Positions 1-13,400 are shown, counted from the stretch's first letter. The stretch is DNA of 64,000 nucleotides from Symsagittifera roscoffensis (GCF_963678635.1 NC_087066.1:19809996-19873995); one strand, 5' to 3'. Translations and numbers: made by a program. The notes: a model not told the origin generated them from the sequence alone.

Positions 1-771
1 GAACACGACTAGCCGGTGGCTATGCAAGCAGAACTGGTTGTTCCGAACACATGGAGTGAAGAAAGGAAAACAGAAACAAAATTTTTCGAAGGATGATTTT
101 CAATTTTTACCTGAACTCCAGTTTTTTATTAGTGAAGGACAATTGAATAAGTTCGAAAAACTGCAAAAATTAAAGAAAAACTAAGTTAAGGTATTAATTG
201 CTGTATAATTAAATTAACAGTTCAGTCTCGTATCGTGTCATTTGTAAATTCCAGACTCACACCAGTTCAGATCCAGACTCCGACTTCTGACCAATAAGGT
301 TTTAACACGATATCACATTTTATTCCTATGAGCTTTCCTTGAGTTACCTAAAATAGCGCAAAAACACCGCTCATAGACTACTATAAAAAAGACTATCGTA
401 AAATGGGCGGAAAGAAGTGTCCATAGACTTAAATAAAAAAACAGCCTAAATTAATCTGCAGCACCTTTCATGAAAAAAATATATTTTCGAAAAAAATATC
501 AAAATAAAGCAAAAAAATGTTGGATCAAAAGTTTTCCTTCTACGCCCAGAACACTCAGTGAAAAAAAAACGGTCTTATTTGCGGATGCCAAATTGGCATA
601 ATGCCCCCTTTTTTAATGCAACTTATTAGAAATATGGTTTGTTTCATCGATGCAAAACTGGACAACCCAAATCCGTATTGCCATCCTCAGTGTTGAATGG
701 TCTGAGTATGACGCTTGAAATCACTATTTTGTTCACAGAATTCGCCTTCACACATCCTAGCGTCATATTTG
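1..771. other. AT-rich intergenic sequence
   Basis: No coding region is supported. The first 60 bases have a weak tRNA-like look (a stretch resembling an A box followed by a purine-rich tail), and a similar string recurs near 11,505-11,560, so this may be the end of a dispersed repeat. Otherwise I see only A/T-rich sequence. Confidence 0.4.
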
Positions 772-1507
772 TACAGTGCTGATTTAAATTATCCGGACAA
801 AACGAACAAAACTTCAATTTTCAAACGCGTTTTTCTCAACTTGGGTTAAGATTAGACAAAAAGTGAAGGGAACAAAAGTTGCTTAAAATTTCATCAGAAT
901 TAATATGGTGTAATTTTTTCTCCGAAACTCTCAACCAAAGTTTTACCCCAAAAATGGGTCATTTTGGCTTTTTTCAATTAATCAAGAAATACGCGAAAAC
1001 TTCTTTGTTAATTGATAAGAAAATTATATCACAGTAAGCCTCTTACGCAGCTCAACAAAGTTTAAGAAGGGTTAATTCTCCAAAAATTTGCGCAAATTGT
1101 TTAAAATTTATTTTTAAACAGAGATTCTGGGTTTTATATAGTAAAAATCACATTTATTGACTATCAAAAGAAAATTTTTTCTCTTATACTGGTTTTTGGA
1201 GATTTAACCTTTCTTAAACTTTGTTGGGCTGCCGAATAGGCTTCTAATGATAGAATATACTTATCAATTAACAAAGTAGTTTCAGCGTAATTCTTGATTA
1301 ATTGAAAAAAGCCAAAATGACCCATTTTTGGGGTAAAATTTTGGTTGAGAGTTTCGGAGAAAAAATGGCACCATATTAATTCTGGTGAAATTCTGAGCAA
1401 CTTTTGTTCTCTTCACTTTTTGTCTAATCTTAACCCAACTTGAGTAAAACGCGTTTGAAAATTCAAGTTTTGTTCGTTTTGTCCGGATAATTTAAATCAG
1501 CACTGTA
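772..1507. mobile_element. Tc1-type foldback MITE with TA target duplication
   Basis: The two ends are inverted copies beginning CAGTGCTGATTTAAATTA (774 onward; complement ending at 1505), each flanked by TA (772-773 and 1506-1507). The inverted arms are about 300 bp each (about 774-1090 and 1190-1505), so the whole element folds into a long hairpin. A CAGTG terminus plus a TA duplication is typical of Tc1/mariner transposons. There is no transposase ORF, so it is non-autonomous. The small ORF at 1164-1400 is a by-product of the arm. Confidence 0.8.
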
Positions 1508-2038
1508 TTCCTATACAGTGCTGATTTAAATTAACCGGAAAAAACGCGGTTAACTTGAAATTTAAAACCCGTTTTTCTCAAATTGGGTTGATTTTAGGCG
1601 AAAACTTATGAAGACAAAACTTGCTTAAAATTTTAGCAGAATTAATATGGCTTATTTTGTTTTGCGAAATTCGAGCCCAAATTTTACCCTAAAAATGGGT
1701 CATTTTGGCTTTTCTTAATTAATCAAAAATTACGCCGAAAATACCCAGTCGATCACAGACATAATTATATCAAAGTGAGCCCCTTACGTAGCCCAACAAA
1801 CTTTATGAAGGGTACTTTCTCCAAAAAAAATTACAAATTGTTTAAAAATTATTTTTAAATAAAAAGTTGGTATTTCATATAGTAAAAACGACCTTTTTTG
1901 TCTATCAAACTAAAATAAATCAATTTATACAAAATTTTGGAGATTATACCCTTCTCAAAGTTTTTTGGGCTACGTAAGGGGCTCACTAATAGCCTAATTG
2001 TTGTGATAAACTTATTAAATAGTTTCAGAGAAGTGAAA

Positions 2039-2862
2039 ATGGAATCACATGATGAAAACGCGACTGATCCACCGACTCTTAGATTCCAAGACCAGACGCC
2101 AATTGCTAAGCCCGACAACAAAAGGATATGTGCTGCTCTCAGCCCACCAGACGAAGAACCCCTATTAGAAAAACTAGAAGCAACCATTGAAAAGGCAATT
2201 GAAAACAAAATTCCAGATATTGTGAAAATGTTGACAGAGGATCTAAAAGGAACAATTCGACAAGTGATCAATGAGCTTCTGACTGCAACAAAAAATGAAA
2301 TTCTTGGGGAAGTACAAAAAGAACTAAAAAATAGTGAAACGGTTACTCTCGTGAAAGCCATGTGCGAAGACGAACAGCTGGAGAATTACAATAGGCGAGC
2401 TAATTTGAAGATATTGGGATTTCCAGAGCAAGTACAAAGGAATTCGAATGGTAACAGCATTTTTGAAAATTATGACAAGACCATCAACAATGTTATCCAA
2501 TTGGCAACAAACATTGGGGCAAATGTTACTCCTGCTGATATTTCAATAGCGCATCGGTTGCCAACTCGGACAAACAACGCAAACCGACCAATTATTGTAC
2601 ATTTCTCGAGAAGGGTGGCGAAAATAAATATTCTGCGAAAAAAAAGGCACTCAAAGACAATGAACAGAGTGCCAAAATTCACGTGTTTGAAGATCTGACT
2701 AGTACAAGGGTTAATTTTATGAAATTCATGAAACAGGATAACCGTATTAAAGGAGTTTGGACTAGGGACGGGAATCTGCTCTATCAGTGGAAGAACAGCG
2801 AAAGAGTTGAAAAAATAACTAGCCTTTATGAAGGAGTGGCGCAGTTGGGATATACTGTATAA
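2039..2862 (+). pseudogene. LINE ORF1 (nucleic-acid-binding protein), frameshifted
   Basis: The ATG at 2039 opens a reading frame of about 220 codons ending at 2698. The same protein continues in another frame to a stop at about 2862; the break falls in a run of A at about 2637-2645, so a single indel is likely. The middle holds a helical, charged stretch and an RRANLKILGFPE motif, typical of LINE ORF1 proteins of the L1/CR1 kind, where the protein coats the element RNA. Function is inferred from this motif and from its position before the endonuclease. Confidence 0.7.
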
Positions 2863-2929
2863 GATGTAATGAATTGCTTTGTAAATAAAAGTGATATTTT
2901 TAAGGGAGAGTCTGGCTCCTTTGGAACCT

Positions 2930-5690
2930 GAAAACTCCAAGTGCGATGTAATTACTAATTTTACTGTCTTGTTGTGTAATACTAGATCGATAAAAAAAAC
3001 ATAGTGAAGAACTGGAAGCACTAGTTAAATATCTCGAGTCTCCAAAAGTCATTTTTACTACAGAAACATGGCTAAGTGAGGAAGATAATAAAGAGCTTTT
3101 TACAATGAAAAATTACACGTCCTTTGCTTGTAATAGACAAATGAATAGAGGTGGTGGGTCGATGATCCAAATTAAAGATAATATTAGTTACATCCAAGAG
3201 ATAAAAATGTAGCTTACCAGAAACTAAGGCAATATTAGTGAAATATGCGAATGTTAGAATCATTTTGGTTGTTACCTATTTAAAGCCACGTTCCGATAAA
3301 GGATTAATCATCGAAAAATTAGATGAGTTTCTTGAAGAATTATCAAACCACAATGGCCCTATAATTTTTGGCGGTGATTTTAATATTGATATCTTACAAC
3401 AAAGTAACCTTGTAAATAACTATCTAAATACTATAGCAGCAAATGGCTTCATTCTCACAAGTGATACCCCAACTCGAATAACAGCTGAATCAAACACGTG
3501 TATCGACCATTTCTTTGTAAAAAAAATTCCGGAATATGAAGTAAAAATTTTGGAAGAGCATACGTTTACTGATCATTGCCCAATTTTGCTAAAATTCAGA
3601 ATATCTCGTAAACAGGATACAACGAAAATATTTCGGGACTTAAAATTCCTTAACGATGAAGTTAAAATCCTTAGTTTCCAAAATTCCCTTTAAGTAAAAT
3701 TAGAAGGAGCACAACTTTTAGTTGATGAAAATATCAATTCCTCGTACGAAACTTTCCAAAATAGCTTTAACAAAACGATTGATGAATATGCACCTGTACG
3801 TATATGCACTGCTAAAGATTGCTCTTCGGCAGGGTGGGTCAGCAAAGAAATAAAAAAGGCAATTAGTTCCAGGAACAGAAGGTATAAGGAATGGAAATGT
3901 AAAAAAAACAAATAAGACCAAGCGTGAAAAATTCCTCGCCGAGAGGAGTAAAGTAGAAAAATTAGTTAAGCTAAGCAAAAGAAATTACTATTACAATAGG
4001 TTCAATAATTGCATTGGAGACTCGAGACAGGTTTTTAAAATATTAAATGAAATAATAGGAAAATGTCCAAGGAGTGGAAACGTTCCTCTTCTTAAAAATG
4101 GAGATTTAGAAATAGATAATAATCAGGAGATCGCCAACCACTTAAATGATCACTTCGCTAACATTGCGTCAAAACTTCTGGCATCATTACCAAGTGATAG
4201 CAGAGAGTCTCATGAGACTTATTCAAAATATAATGCACCATAATCAATGTTCTTACACAAGGTAACAATGTTCGAAGTCCTGGAAATAATAGAGAATCTA
4301 AAAGCGAAACAGTCTAGGGGAGTAGATGCAATAAGCAATATTATCATTAAGAAAGTTTCTCATGTAATTGCGCCATATTTAACCTATTTGATAAACCTCT
4401 CATTCGAATCCGGCCAATACCCCGAACAACTCAAGAGCGCCAAAATCCAGCCCTTCCATAAAGAAGGTAGTAAAACAGATGAAAATAACTACAGGCCCAT
4501 TTCCTTACTAAATTATTGCAGTAAAATCTTTGAAAAATTAATGCATATTCGCCTATAACTATTTGAACAAGTTCAACCTTTTATATGAAAAACAATTTGG
4601 ATTTAGACAGAAATTCAATACTATCGATACATTAGTTGAATTAACAGAAAAGCTTAGGTACGGTGGTAAGTCAATGAAATTCAGTATGTTCCTAGATCAT
4701 AAGAAAGCCTTTGATACATTGGATCATGAACTACTTTTACACAAATTAGAAAACTACGGAATAAGAGGAGTGTGTAATGATTGGTTTCGAAATTATCTCT
4801 GCAATCGTAGGCAATGTGTGTTCACAAACTCCGTTTACTCTGATTGGACGAATGTTTCGCATGGAGTTCCGCAAGGTTCCGTGATCGGTCCGTTATTGTT
4901 CTTAATATATATTAATGATATGCCCAATTGCGTAAAAGACACAACCGTTTATCTATTTGCAGATGATACCAATGTCACTTGTGAAAACGAATCTTTCGAG
5001 GTCTTCACCAACGACATACAAAATATATGTTACTGGCTAAATAGAAATAAGCTAACACTTAATAGAGACAAATCAATATTACTAAGTTTCCAAAATAAAG
5101 CAAGTGCTTCCAGTCTTCAGTTGTGCATTAACAATTATATGGTTACTTCGAAGGCGTATTGCAAATATCTAGGTATTTTTGTGGATTCAAAACTGTCATT
5201 TTGTACGCACGTTGAAAAAGTAAAAGCGAAACTAGGAAGGCATTGTGGAGTTATTGCTCAAATGAGAAAATTTGTACCGATAGATGTGCTAATAAAATAT
5301 TATTGTTACAACATCAAACCCATCATACAATATGGATTACTTGTATATGGGGGAACGAGCTTCTCGAATCTCAATCCAATTTTCCTTTTGCAGAAAAAAA
5401 TAATTCGAATGATTTACAAGGTAAGGAAATTTGATAATATTAGGGAAAGGTTTAGAGAACACAAAATCTTAACAGTTCATGAGCTGTATGTGTACGATCT
5501 TCTCAAATTTTGCTTAAGATCAATAAACAAGTTGAATTCAACCGCATTTCTTAACGATTTTTTCACTCTGAAAACAAAATCGGCTTATTTTACCAGAAAA
5601 TCTATAGGTATTCAATTTGAAGCTCCTTGCTGTAAGACAAAAACGAAAAGACAATCGATATGATTAAGAGGATGCAAACTGTTGAAGATG
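2930..5690 (+). pseudogene. LINE ORF2: endonuclease plus reverse transcriptase, several frame breaks
   Basis: Segments in different frames reconstruct one polyprotein. The endonuclease part shows NTRS (about 2970), TETWL (about 3060), GGDFNID (about 3370) and TDHCPIL (about 3570), the catalytic blocks of AP-type LINE endonucleases. The RT part (about 4250-5400) shows a KAFDTLDHELL block, a GVPQGSVIGPLLF block and the FADDT catalytic loop. The longest clean stretch is 4563-5663. Breaks occur near 3000, 3210, 3690-4240 and 4557. The motif set fits the CR1/jockey group; the exact clade is not determined. The protein would nick target DNA and prime reverse transcription there. Confidence 0.85.
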
Positions 5691-6628
5691 TTTAGTGATA
5701 ATAACTTGCTCCCGGAAAATGTTTTAAACTTAAAAAAAGGGGAGCTAAATAATTTGGCACATATGCTAAGAGATACGTTTATACATGAAAATTACGAACT
5801 TGTTAGGTATATTTTTGCTTTATGATTATAAATATGACTGTGTTCAGGTGCGGGGTGAAGCGACTCGAACTGTATTCTTTCAGAAGACCAGGCGTTGTCT
5901 CCGGGCAACATAGTTTAATACTATTCAAGTCTGAGTATGGGTATACAGTTTCGGGTTGTTTTGCTTTGCACCTAAAGGACATAGTCATATTTCAAGAAAT
6001 TGTGAAAAATGGTCAAAAAGAGGGCGTTACTCTGCCCAAATTTCTAGAGAATTTAAGGGCTTTTTTTTCACGAGGTGGATGAGGCGTTAATTAACTTCTA
6101 AAAAACTTATAATTTTTTCTTTTTGCTAATTGGTTTCATAAATATTATATTTATCACTTATTCATGACTCATTGATGTGCTTTTCTTTTGTGTAATCTAT
6201 GGGGTACGCTCCTAGTGGGTTTGAAGAAAACCCTTTGCGTATCCTCACTTAACAATCTTGGGTAAACTGTTGATTCATTTATTATGTGATAAAAAATATA
6301 CTTTTTGTTTAATGTAATAGTGTATCTGATTGTTGAGTGAAATTAATTCTTCTTCTTCTTCTTCACTTTGATATAATTATGTCTGTGATCGACTGGGTAT
6401 TTTCGGCGTAATTTTTGATTAACTAAGAAAAGCCAAAATGATCCATTTTTGGGGTAAAATTTCGGTGCCGAATTTCGCAACACAATATAAACCATATTAA
6501 TTTTTCTAAAATTTTAAGCAAGTTTTGTCTTTATAAGTTTTCACCTAAACTCAACCCAATTTGAGAAAAATGCGTTTTAAATTTCAAGTTTAACGCGTTT
6601 TGTCCGGTTAATTTAAATCAGCACTGTA

Positions 6629-8144
6629 GTCAACGCTTCCTACCGCGTGACCTAGAAACCGCCCAGTGCATTCTCATACAGAGGTTTGAATAATAAGGCA
6701 CCAGAGCAAAACCGCATTCAGAATTTCACAGATAATGTGCACCATGTAAAAAACTCCCCATCCATAAATCAATGAAGATCTTGGAAAATTGATAACTATG
6801 GTTCGCAATGTGAAAAAAAGACGTATTTACACATTTGCATAGGTTGTTTTGGAACGTTCACTTCAGTGAATATATACTACAGTTCAGCATTTGGCATTTT
6901 AATATATCAATATAGGGAATTCTTAAACCTGTATCAAGTGAAACGACAATTAAATAATTTATAGATAGACAGATTGACTTTTTCATTTTTTATCGAAGTT
7001 GGATATAATACTTGTCGAAGTTCATTAGAAAAGTTGTGCCGACCCTTTCACCATCCAAATCTTTTTAGTACTAACACTTCCTCCACCTAAAACATCCACT
7101 TTTTATATTGATTATTAACATCCATTCGTGGTCCACAGAAGTTTTCCTAAAATGTGCGGCACAGAAATTTCTCTCGAAATAGTTCTTTTACACAGCGGAA
7201 AAGTTGCAAATTCGAAAACAAGCGAAAAAACGGTACAAAGTAGCTCTAAAAAATCAAAACATGAACAAGCAAAAAAAGCTTAAACTAAAAAAACTGCTGT
7301 CCCTGAATCGAACCCCCGACCTGAAGACCAAGTGTCACGCGTTCTAGAATGCAGAAAAAGTGAGCCAACTATAATGTTGTTGCTGCAAAAAATAAGCACT
7401 TAAATGAACAACTAATTATGCCAAATAAACGAGCCATCGAATAAATGGGCACTTTTATTTGCGAATTGGGTCGACGAAAAGTGGAGTTCTTAATATGACA
7501 CTACGCTCTGCTAGTGTAAAGACTAAGAGAAGTGCTCGTTAAATCGATTTGGTCGACCCAAGAAGGCTTCTTCCCTGTTCTCATTAGCTTCTCCTGCATA
7601 TCAAATGTTTCAATGTACCATCCTTTCAGAATAACTCGCGGAACTGGTTTGGTTGACCCTGAATCTTTGATTCAGACTGATCAAATCTTGCGTCGACCAA
7701 ATATCAACCTATCTTGTAAAAGCAAATATCGACCTTATATTGACCAATACTTTTTGTACCAATCAGCATTTTTGCATTTAACCAATACTATCAAACTAAA
7801 ATAACCCACCCACGCGCACTTAGTAAAATTATCAACAAAAAACTTTAGTGAAACTTAGAAAAAAAAATAATTCAAATTTCATCACAAACTTGAAAACAAA
7901 GGTAAGCTTTCACAAAAAAAAAGTGAGGCAACAGTGAGCAATTACGTGTGATAGTGTTCAATATTACAAATCGACTTTTCTTCAATTGAATTTTATCGAC
8001 CAATATCGACCAGTCGATAAATACATCGACCTTCTGGACAGCCCGTTTAGATTGTAAAATCCTCTCAGATTCCCAAAAATTCAACTACCTATTTTAATTC
8101 AAAAGCTATCAGTTAAACGAAAAGGCTATCAGTATCTTAGACTA
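6629..8144. other. Intergenic sequence with a tRNA-like SINE relic
   Basis: No coding region is supported. At about 7,297-7,350 the minus strand carries GGGGGTTCGATTC, a good polymerase III B box. The rest of a tRNA-like body lies beside it, consistent with a SINE head. GTCGACC/TATCGACC words recur at 7,550-8,040. Confidence 0.45.
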
Positions 8145-9932
8145 TCACAGTTCAGTGAAGAAGTTTTTATGGTGAATGACTGCTCCTTCCTTTGTTGAGA
8201 AGTAACAGTCGCAGTTGAAAAATTGGATGTTGTGAACTGATTTAATTGCAACCGATTTGAAGTACGTTTGGCCATCAAGGTCAAAAGGTTCGTTGATTAT
8301 TTGCTTGTATGCAAACTTACATTCCTGTTCCGAAATAGAGCAAGCAACTGCGACAGTTTGATTATTTACAGATTCGAAAGTAACGAAAGTTTTGACAGGC
8401 TGAAGTTTGGAGAGGTCTAATGTACCAATTGATTTAAGAGATGACGAGGCTGCGCAACTTTTGTTTGAGTGTATAAAGAGAGAACAGGTTTTTATCTCTT
8501 CTACACTTTCATCCCATAGAGACATATACAGGATCTCTGAACTCAATTGGCAAGACACGAAAGGTGAGTAACCGTCCTGACAAGGGCCTATTTGAGCAAA
8601 TGCTGTGCTCTCAAACTTCAATGTCCATCGCCGGTTCTCCACTGTAGAGCTATGGTAATAAAATGCTCCATTGTCAAAGTAGAACCCCGAAATACTCGAT
8701 ACGCAAACTTCCCATCGATTTAAATGTTCAACTTTCTCATTTATAGTCTTGAAAGCACTGAATCCCTTTTCATCGACTTGAAAAACAATGCCAGCGAAAC
8801 AGGAGAACATTCTGAAAAACTTCATATCAACTTTTTCAACCAGCTGCGTTGTCGACTTTTGACCATTTCTGTCAAAGAGTTCGAACAAAACATGTCTGTC
8901 GATCTCTTTAGAGTGAGCAATGCATAAATGAGAATCGGATGAGGCTAACTGAACATGGCAATTTCGATACGCGACGAAAAAGCTGCTATCTTCCGGCAGA
9001 TTTTGTGGTTGTACGCCGGTGATTTTACCATTTTCAACAATTGAGTCTAACACGCCAACTAATTCTTCTGTAAAATCGTCAATAACTCTTCGAAATGAAT
9101 TCTTCAGATTTAGTCGAGCTCTCACAAGTAACGTGTTCGCATCGTATAAACAGCGAACTGCACTATCGTTACAATGCGATAACTCGTGTTTTGATGTGTT
9201 CAGGTAAGCGGGGTTAAATTGTTTCACTAAACGAGCATCTGAAAGACTCAATAAATCACGCATCTTACTTTGCTTGGACTCGAGGGAATCACGGATACCT
9301 TCATACATTTTCACCGTATCTTCTAACGTTTTTTCAACAGATGCTGCGACGTCACAAACTGTTTTCATTTTTTCACCTGACTCTCCAAGACTTTCATTGA
9401 AGATTTCAAGCATTTGATCATTGATATTCTGTTGACCTGATTTTGAACTTGAACTGATCTTTGCAACCTGATCTGAAAACTGTTCTGCGTTTTCCAACCT
9501 TTTCACAATCGGCTTGTATTCCTCATCAACTTCACTGATGGCTTCGTGAATGTCCCATTTAATTGCATTAGCCTTCAACTCTATAGGAATAACTTCATGC
9601 TTTTCAACGACGGCGTGCTGCTGAACACACATGGTACAAATCAGCCGATCACAATCTTCGCAGAAAGAACTGCAACATACAAAGTGTTGTTCACAAACCA
9701 CCACTTTCATTTGTTTATAATCCAAAACATCGTGTTTTCTCCTAGTATGTGAAATGATGCACATTTCACACATACAAAAGTTCACGGTTGGATCAGCCGA
9801 AGAAGTGGTTTCTTCACAGGTCGAGCATTTGTATTTCAGTTTCACGTCTCTTATGGGCAGCGAGCATAAATCGCATGTTGCGACATATTTGCTGCTGCTC
9901 GAGGTGGGCTGAGCTTCTTTATCGGATTCCAT
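8145..9932 (-). CDS. TRIM-like B-box zinc-finger protein without RING
   Basis: This is a 595-residue, intronless protein starting at ATG 9932. Residues 20-67 hold a first Cys/His cluster (C20, C23, C36, C39, C53, C55, C58, H62, H67). Residues 80-112 fit a B-box type 2: C80, H83, C91, C94, C99, C102, H106, H112. A charged helical stretch follows, probably a coiled coil (about 117-240). The C-terminal 350 residues are rich in short beta-like segments but match no domain I recognise. B-box proteins act as scaffolds or ubiquitin-ligase partners; with no RING this one is unlikely to be a ligase by itself. The lack of introns could mean retroposition or simply a one-exon gene. Confidence 0.8.
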   Translation of the reverse strand: MESDKEAQPTSSSSKYVATCDLCSLPIRDVKLKYKCSTCEETTSSADPTVNFCMCEMCIISHTRRKHDVLDYKQMKVVVCEQHFVCCSSFCEDCDRLICTMCVQQHAVVEKHEVIPIELKANAIKWDIHEAISEVDEEYKPIVKRLENAEQFSDQVAKISSSSKSGQQNINDQMLEIFNESLGESGEKMKTVCDVAASVEKTLEDTVKMYEGIRDSLESKQSKMRDLLSLSDARLVKQFNPAYLNTSKHELSHCNDSAVRCLYDANTLLVRARLNLKNSFRRVIDDFTEELVGVLDSIVENGKITGVQPQNLPEDSSFFVAYRNCHVQLASSDSHLCIAHSKEIDRHVLFELFDRNGQKSTTQLVEKVDMKFFRMFSCFAGIVFQVDEKGFSAFKTINEKVEHLNRWEVCVSSISGFYFDNGAFYYHSSTVENRRWTLKFESTAFAQIGPCQDGYSPFVSCQLSSEILYMSLWDESVEEIKTCSLFIHSNKSCAASSSLKSIGTLDLSKLQPVKTFVTFESVNNQTVAVACSISEQECKFAYKQIINEPFDLDGQTYFKSVAIKSVHNIQFFNCDCYFSTKEGAVIHHKNFFTEL

Positions 9933-10425
9933 AATTAAACATAGCTAGTAAACTATAAAAAATTGAAGGATCAAACTGCCAAACACATCGCAGTCGACGC
10001 AGTGGATCTAAAATCATTTTTTAAGATTTTGAAGAAGCCGACTGAATTTGATAAATGGAATGTCAATCTACAAAAAATAATCTTCCAACTAATCGTAAAA
10101 CATATCCTCGATATTAAAAAATATCAGCGACAGATAATGTTTGTGCTAAACTTCATTATTGATGGACAGCGTGAACAAAATTGTTTCATGTATTAACAGA
10201 TGTTGCTGAAATAAATGACCTTAACTCGGTCACTTTTAGACACTCTAAGGTAGTGCGATACATTGAGATTGATTAACAGATTTAATTCCTATTTCATAAT
10301 GCACATGTTGATGAAAATTGCGATCTAATTGAAACTTTTACATTCAACTTAAAATTACAAAAACTCTGATATATAGTTTTTTTGTACGGAGTACTGATAG
10401 TTATTGGAATCTACTGCTTTTAAAA
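9933..10425. other. Intergenic gap between the B-box gene and GSS
   Basis: This is the 5' flank of the B-box gene and the 3' flank of glutathione synthetase. A short plus-strand ORF (9963-10196) has no recognisable features and I do not treat it as a gene. Confidence 0.4.
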
Positions 10426-13400
10426 TCAGACAAAATATGGACTATCTAAACATGCATTGCCAGCCACGACACCTCCGTCTTTTTTGGAGACATCTTTTGA
10501 CCTCAAAAGGTGACCAGATTCTTTATTTATTATGACCTTTCCTTCTTTATCTGATAAAATAACTCCGTAAATCCCCAGTTCACTGACAACACGAGACCAT
10601 GTCGTATCTTCTGACCCAAATCCTCCATAGTTGCAGCATGCCATGATATTTTGATTGGTGACTGGAAATACTCGTTCCATGAGTATGTAGGCGTTTAGTT
10701 CGTCTGAGTGTTCGAACTTGTTCAGCATGTCGACTAAGTCTTGGTCGAAGTAGTTGTTGCCTCCACCCTCTCTTTGAGGCTTCAGGACGTATTTTGACGG
10801 GTTCTGAAAATCAAACAAAACTTTCGAGCGTGACTAAATGGAAGCACCTTTCAATGAGGTTTTTGTCTCTGTGACACATATTCATCAATACATAAGTTAA
10901 CAAAACCAAAGAAGGATCATCCCCTAGCTTTGCAAGAACACGACCAAAAAGCAACTCTAGAAAGTGCAATAAGAAAAACAGAAACAAGCCTCGAATTAGC
11001 AAAAACTCGACTAGGTCTAGAATTCAATCGGCGACCTACTGCAATCAAGAGATTTTGAGTCTCACGCACTATCCACTCAACCACGCAAGCTTCACAACCG
11101 ACAAACAATAGTCACGAATGAAGCAAAAACATATGCTAATAAATTGCCAATTCTATTCAGCAAAAGTTGACACAAAATACAAATAGACTCAATAGTGCAA
11201 GTAATAATTTGGATTATATCAAACTGAAGGCATCCACACTAACTTTGCATGTATTAAATTGCAAAGCATAAAGCCACATATAAATTATGTTTTTCAAAAA
11301 AATGCGATATATTTTGAGTTAGGAAATTTCCGAAATCGAGTTTCCATTATTGTTGTTTGAAACAAATCACTTCTTTCGGTTCATTTGATGAATTAAAAAT
11401 GCATTAACTGTGTTAACTTATTACTATTCGAATGTCAAAGCCCATGCAATGAAAAGCAGTAAGGCTGCCCCTAAAGTGGCACCAATATTTGCTTCCCTAA
11501 AACAAGGATAGCCGGTAGCTCAGCAAACAGCACAAAATGTTTGGACCACACTGATTGAAGGAAATAAATTTTATAAAAATTTTGAAAACCAAAAGAAGAA
11601 ATATTTGAATGTTACTTTGTTTAAAATATTGTTATTAAATGTTTTTTTTTAAAAAAAAAGCAATTCTATAAGGCAAAAATTGCTAGAATGATTAGTATTA
11701 TCGACTAAGATAACGTTAGAACTGCAGTAGAATTAATTTGGAGGTCATCCTCTAACCAAATTGTCTTTACTTTGAAAAAGTTTGAATTGTACTCCGATAT
11801 ATATTTTTTTGATATCGAAATCGCGACCATTTGATATGGTGCGAAACTTGTTGGATATGTAAAAAGTACTGACTAACCTTTAAGGCAGTTTTTACTGATA
11901 ATTCAGTTGTAGCTTTATCGTCTGATTCCAACGGGAGAAACTGTGCAAAAGTGGATCTGATATTTTGTGCAATTTCGGCATCCTTTACAAATTTCTCCAC
12001 TGAGTCTTTACACGCCAACACTTGCTGAACCTTCTTCGTGCCAGCTAGTTGATATCGAACTGAAGGACAGTTGATGGCCAAACTAAGCTCCATGTTTTCA
12101 CGCACTGCCCACTCCTAAAAGTAACTTTTTACACAGAGGCGAAGCTGAGCTTCGCACCACTTGCGATACACTTATGAATAACTGTTTAAAATCAAACGGA
12201 AAAAAAAAGAAAAAACATGTCAAAAAATCGCAACTTGGAATAAAGCTCAGCCATCGATATATGGAAATTTAGCCGACAAAAATAACCAGACAGACGATAT
12301 TCCGAAAAAGCAAACATCTCTATTGTAAAAAAAAGGCACTGCCGGCTTCGAACCGCTGGCCTTTGCCGTCTCAAGCTGTTGTTTCACCTCTACGCCAAAT
12401 ACGCCGGATGGATGATCGGAATAGAATTTCTAATAACCAAGAGGTAACAAAGACGAAAAACCTGAGCAGAAACCCCCCTTCATAACGAAACAAAAATTCT
12501 TAAAATTGTAAACTTTTAAAAAATGGTAAGTCCCTTTTACCCTCAGAGCACACGCACGCTGAATTTTTTCTCTGCCATAACGACGCAATTAGAGGCCGCT
12601 AAATCGATATTAATGAATCCGAAAAATACTAAAAGACAAAAAATGAAAAGGTGAAACTTCAACAAATCGAGCTGGTAACATTACAACTAATGTGAACAGC
12701 ACAGTTCGATTCAGCCGGATTTCTAAAAAGCTAAAAGCTACTGCAGTGAAAAATGTTTAAAGCTGAAACAAACGACTCTTAGATGTGGCAACTAAGCCGA
12801 CAAAACATAAGCAGACAAATAAGAAACCGAAATTTTTTTGAACCGGAATATTTACCGTTTGAAAAAACTGGTCCTGGTCAGATTTGAACCCACGACCTTT
12901 GCCTACCCAGGCGTATTTGTAACTACCAGGCTAAGTGTGCATAATACACTACAAAATTTGAATTGAACCAAGGTACCACCAGGAGTGCAACGAGTCCTGT
13001 GGACAAAGTTGTTTACAGGAAAAAAAAGTCTAGTACCAGATTGCAATTCCCAATTAAACAAAAGTACTTTTTCTCTTTATCGATGGAAATTAGAGTAAGT
13101 ACGAAGAAATTGACAGCAGTCTTTTTTCACAATCAGCCTGTTGAATTTCATAAAGAGGGTTTTTTTTACATCAGAGCAGTAGCATACACAGTAGTTTTTT
13201 AACGGGAGCTTGAAAAATGCCGTCAGCTTTATCTATTATTTAGGTCAGCTGCGCTGCAGGTTGTTTTTGGCCGAAAGTCGTGGTTGTGAGCACGTTCTCG
13301 TTCAAGTGACCGAACTCTTTTTTCACAATCAATTTTTAAGCCGAGTTCGGTCACTTGAACGAGAACGTGCTCACAACCACGACTTTCGGCCAAAAACAAC

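Larger units (their letters stand above)
1988..6362 (+). mobile_element. CR1/jockey-like non-LTR retrotransposon (LINE), nearly full length, broken
   Basis: The element sits inside the right arm of the Tc1-type hairpin and is bounded by a 5-bp target duplication, tcact, at 1983-1987 and 6363-6367. Removing it restores the palindrome. It carries a short 5' leader, an ORF1 with an L1-ORF1-like motif, an ORF2 with AP-type endonuclease and reverse transcriptase, a long 3' region, and a simple TTC-repeat end (about 6348-6362) instead of poly(A). Both ORFs carry frameshifts, so it is inactive. Recognisable motifs throughout suggest a fairly recent insertion. Confidence 0.85.
1514..6628. mobile_element. 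Second Tc1-type foldback element, interrupted by a LINE
   Basis: It has the same terminal sequence as the preceding element (CAGTGCTGATTTAAATTA at 1516; complement ending at 6626), flanked by TA at 1514-1515 and 6627-6628. The left arm (about 1516-1830) pairs with a right arm that runs to 1987 and resumes at 6363. The right arm was therefore continuous before a LINE inserted into it. The two Tc1-type elements lie back to back, 6 bp apart. No transposase is visible. Confidence 0.8.

Noticed and set aside
10985-11098. Functional tRNA-Leu(CAA)
   Set aside because: Acceptor ends do not pair and the B box is degenerate, so only a tRNA-like relic is supported.
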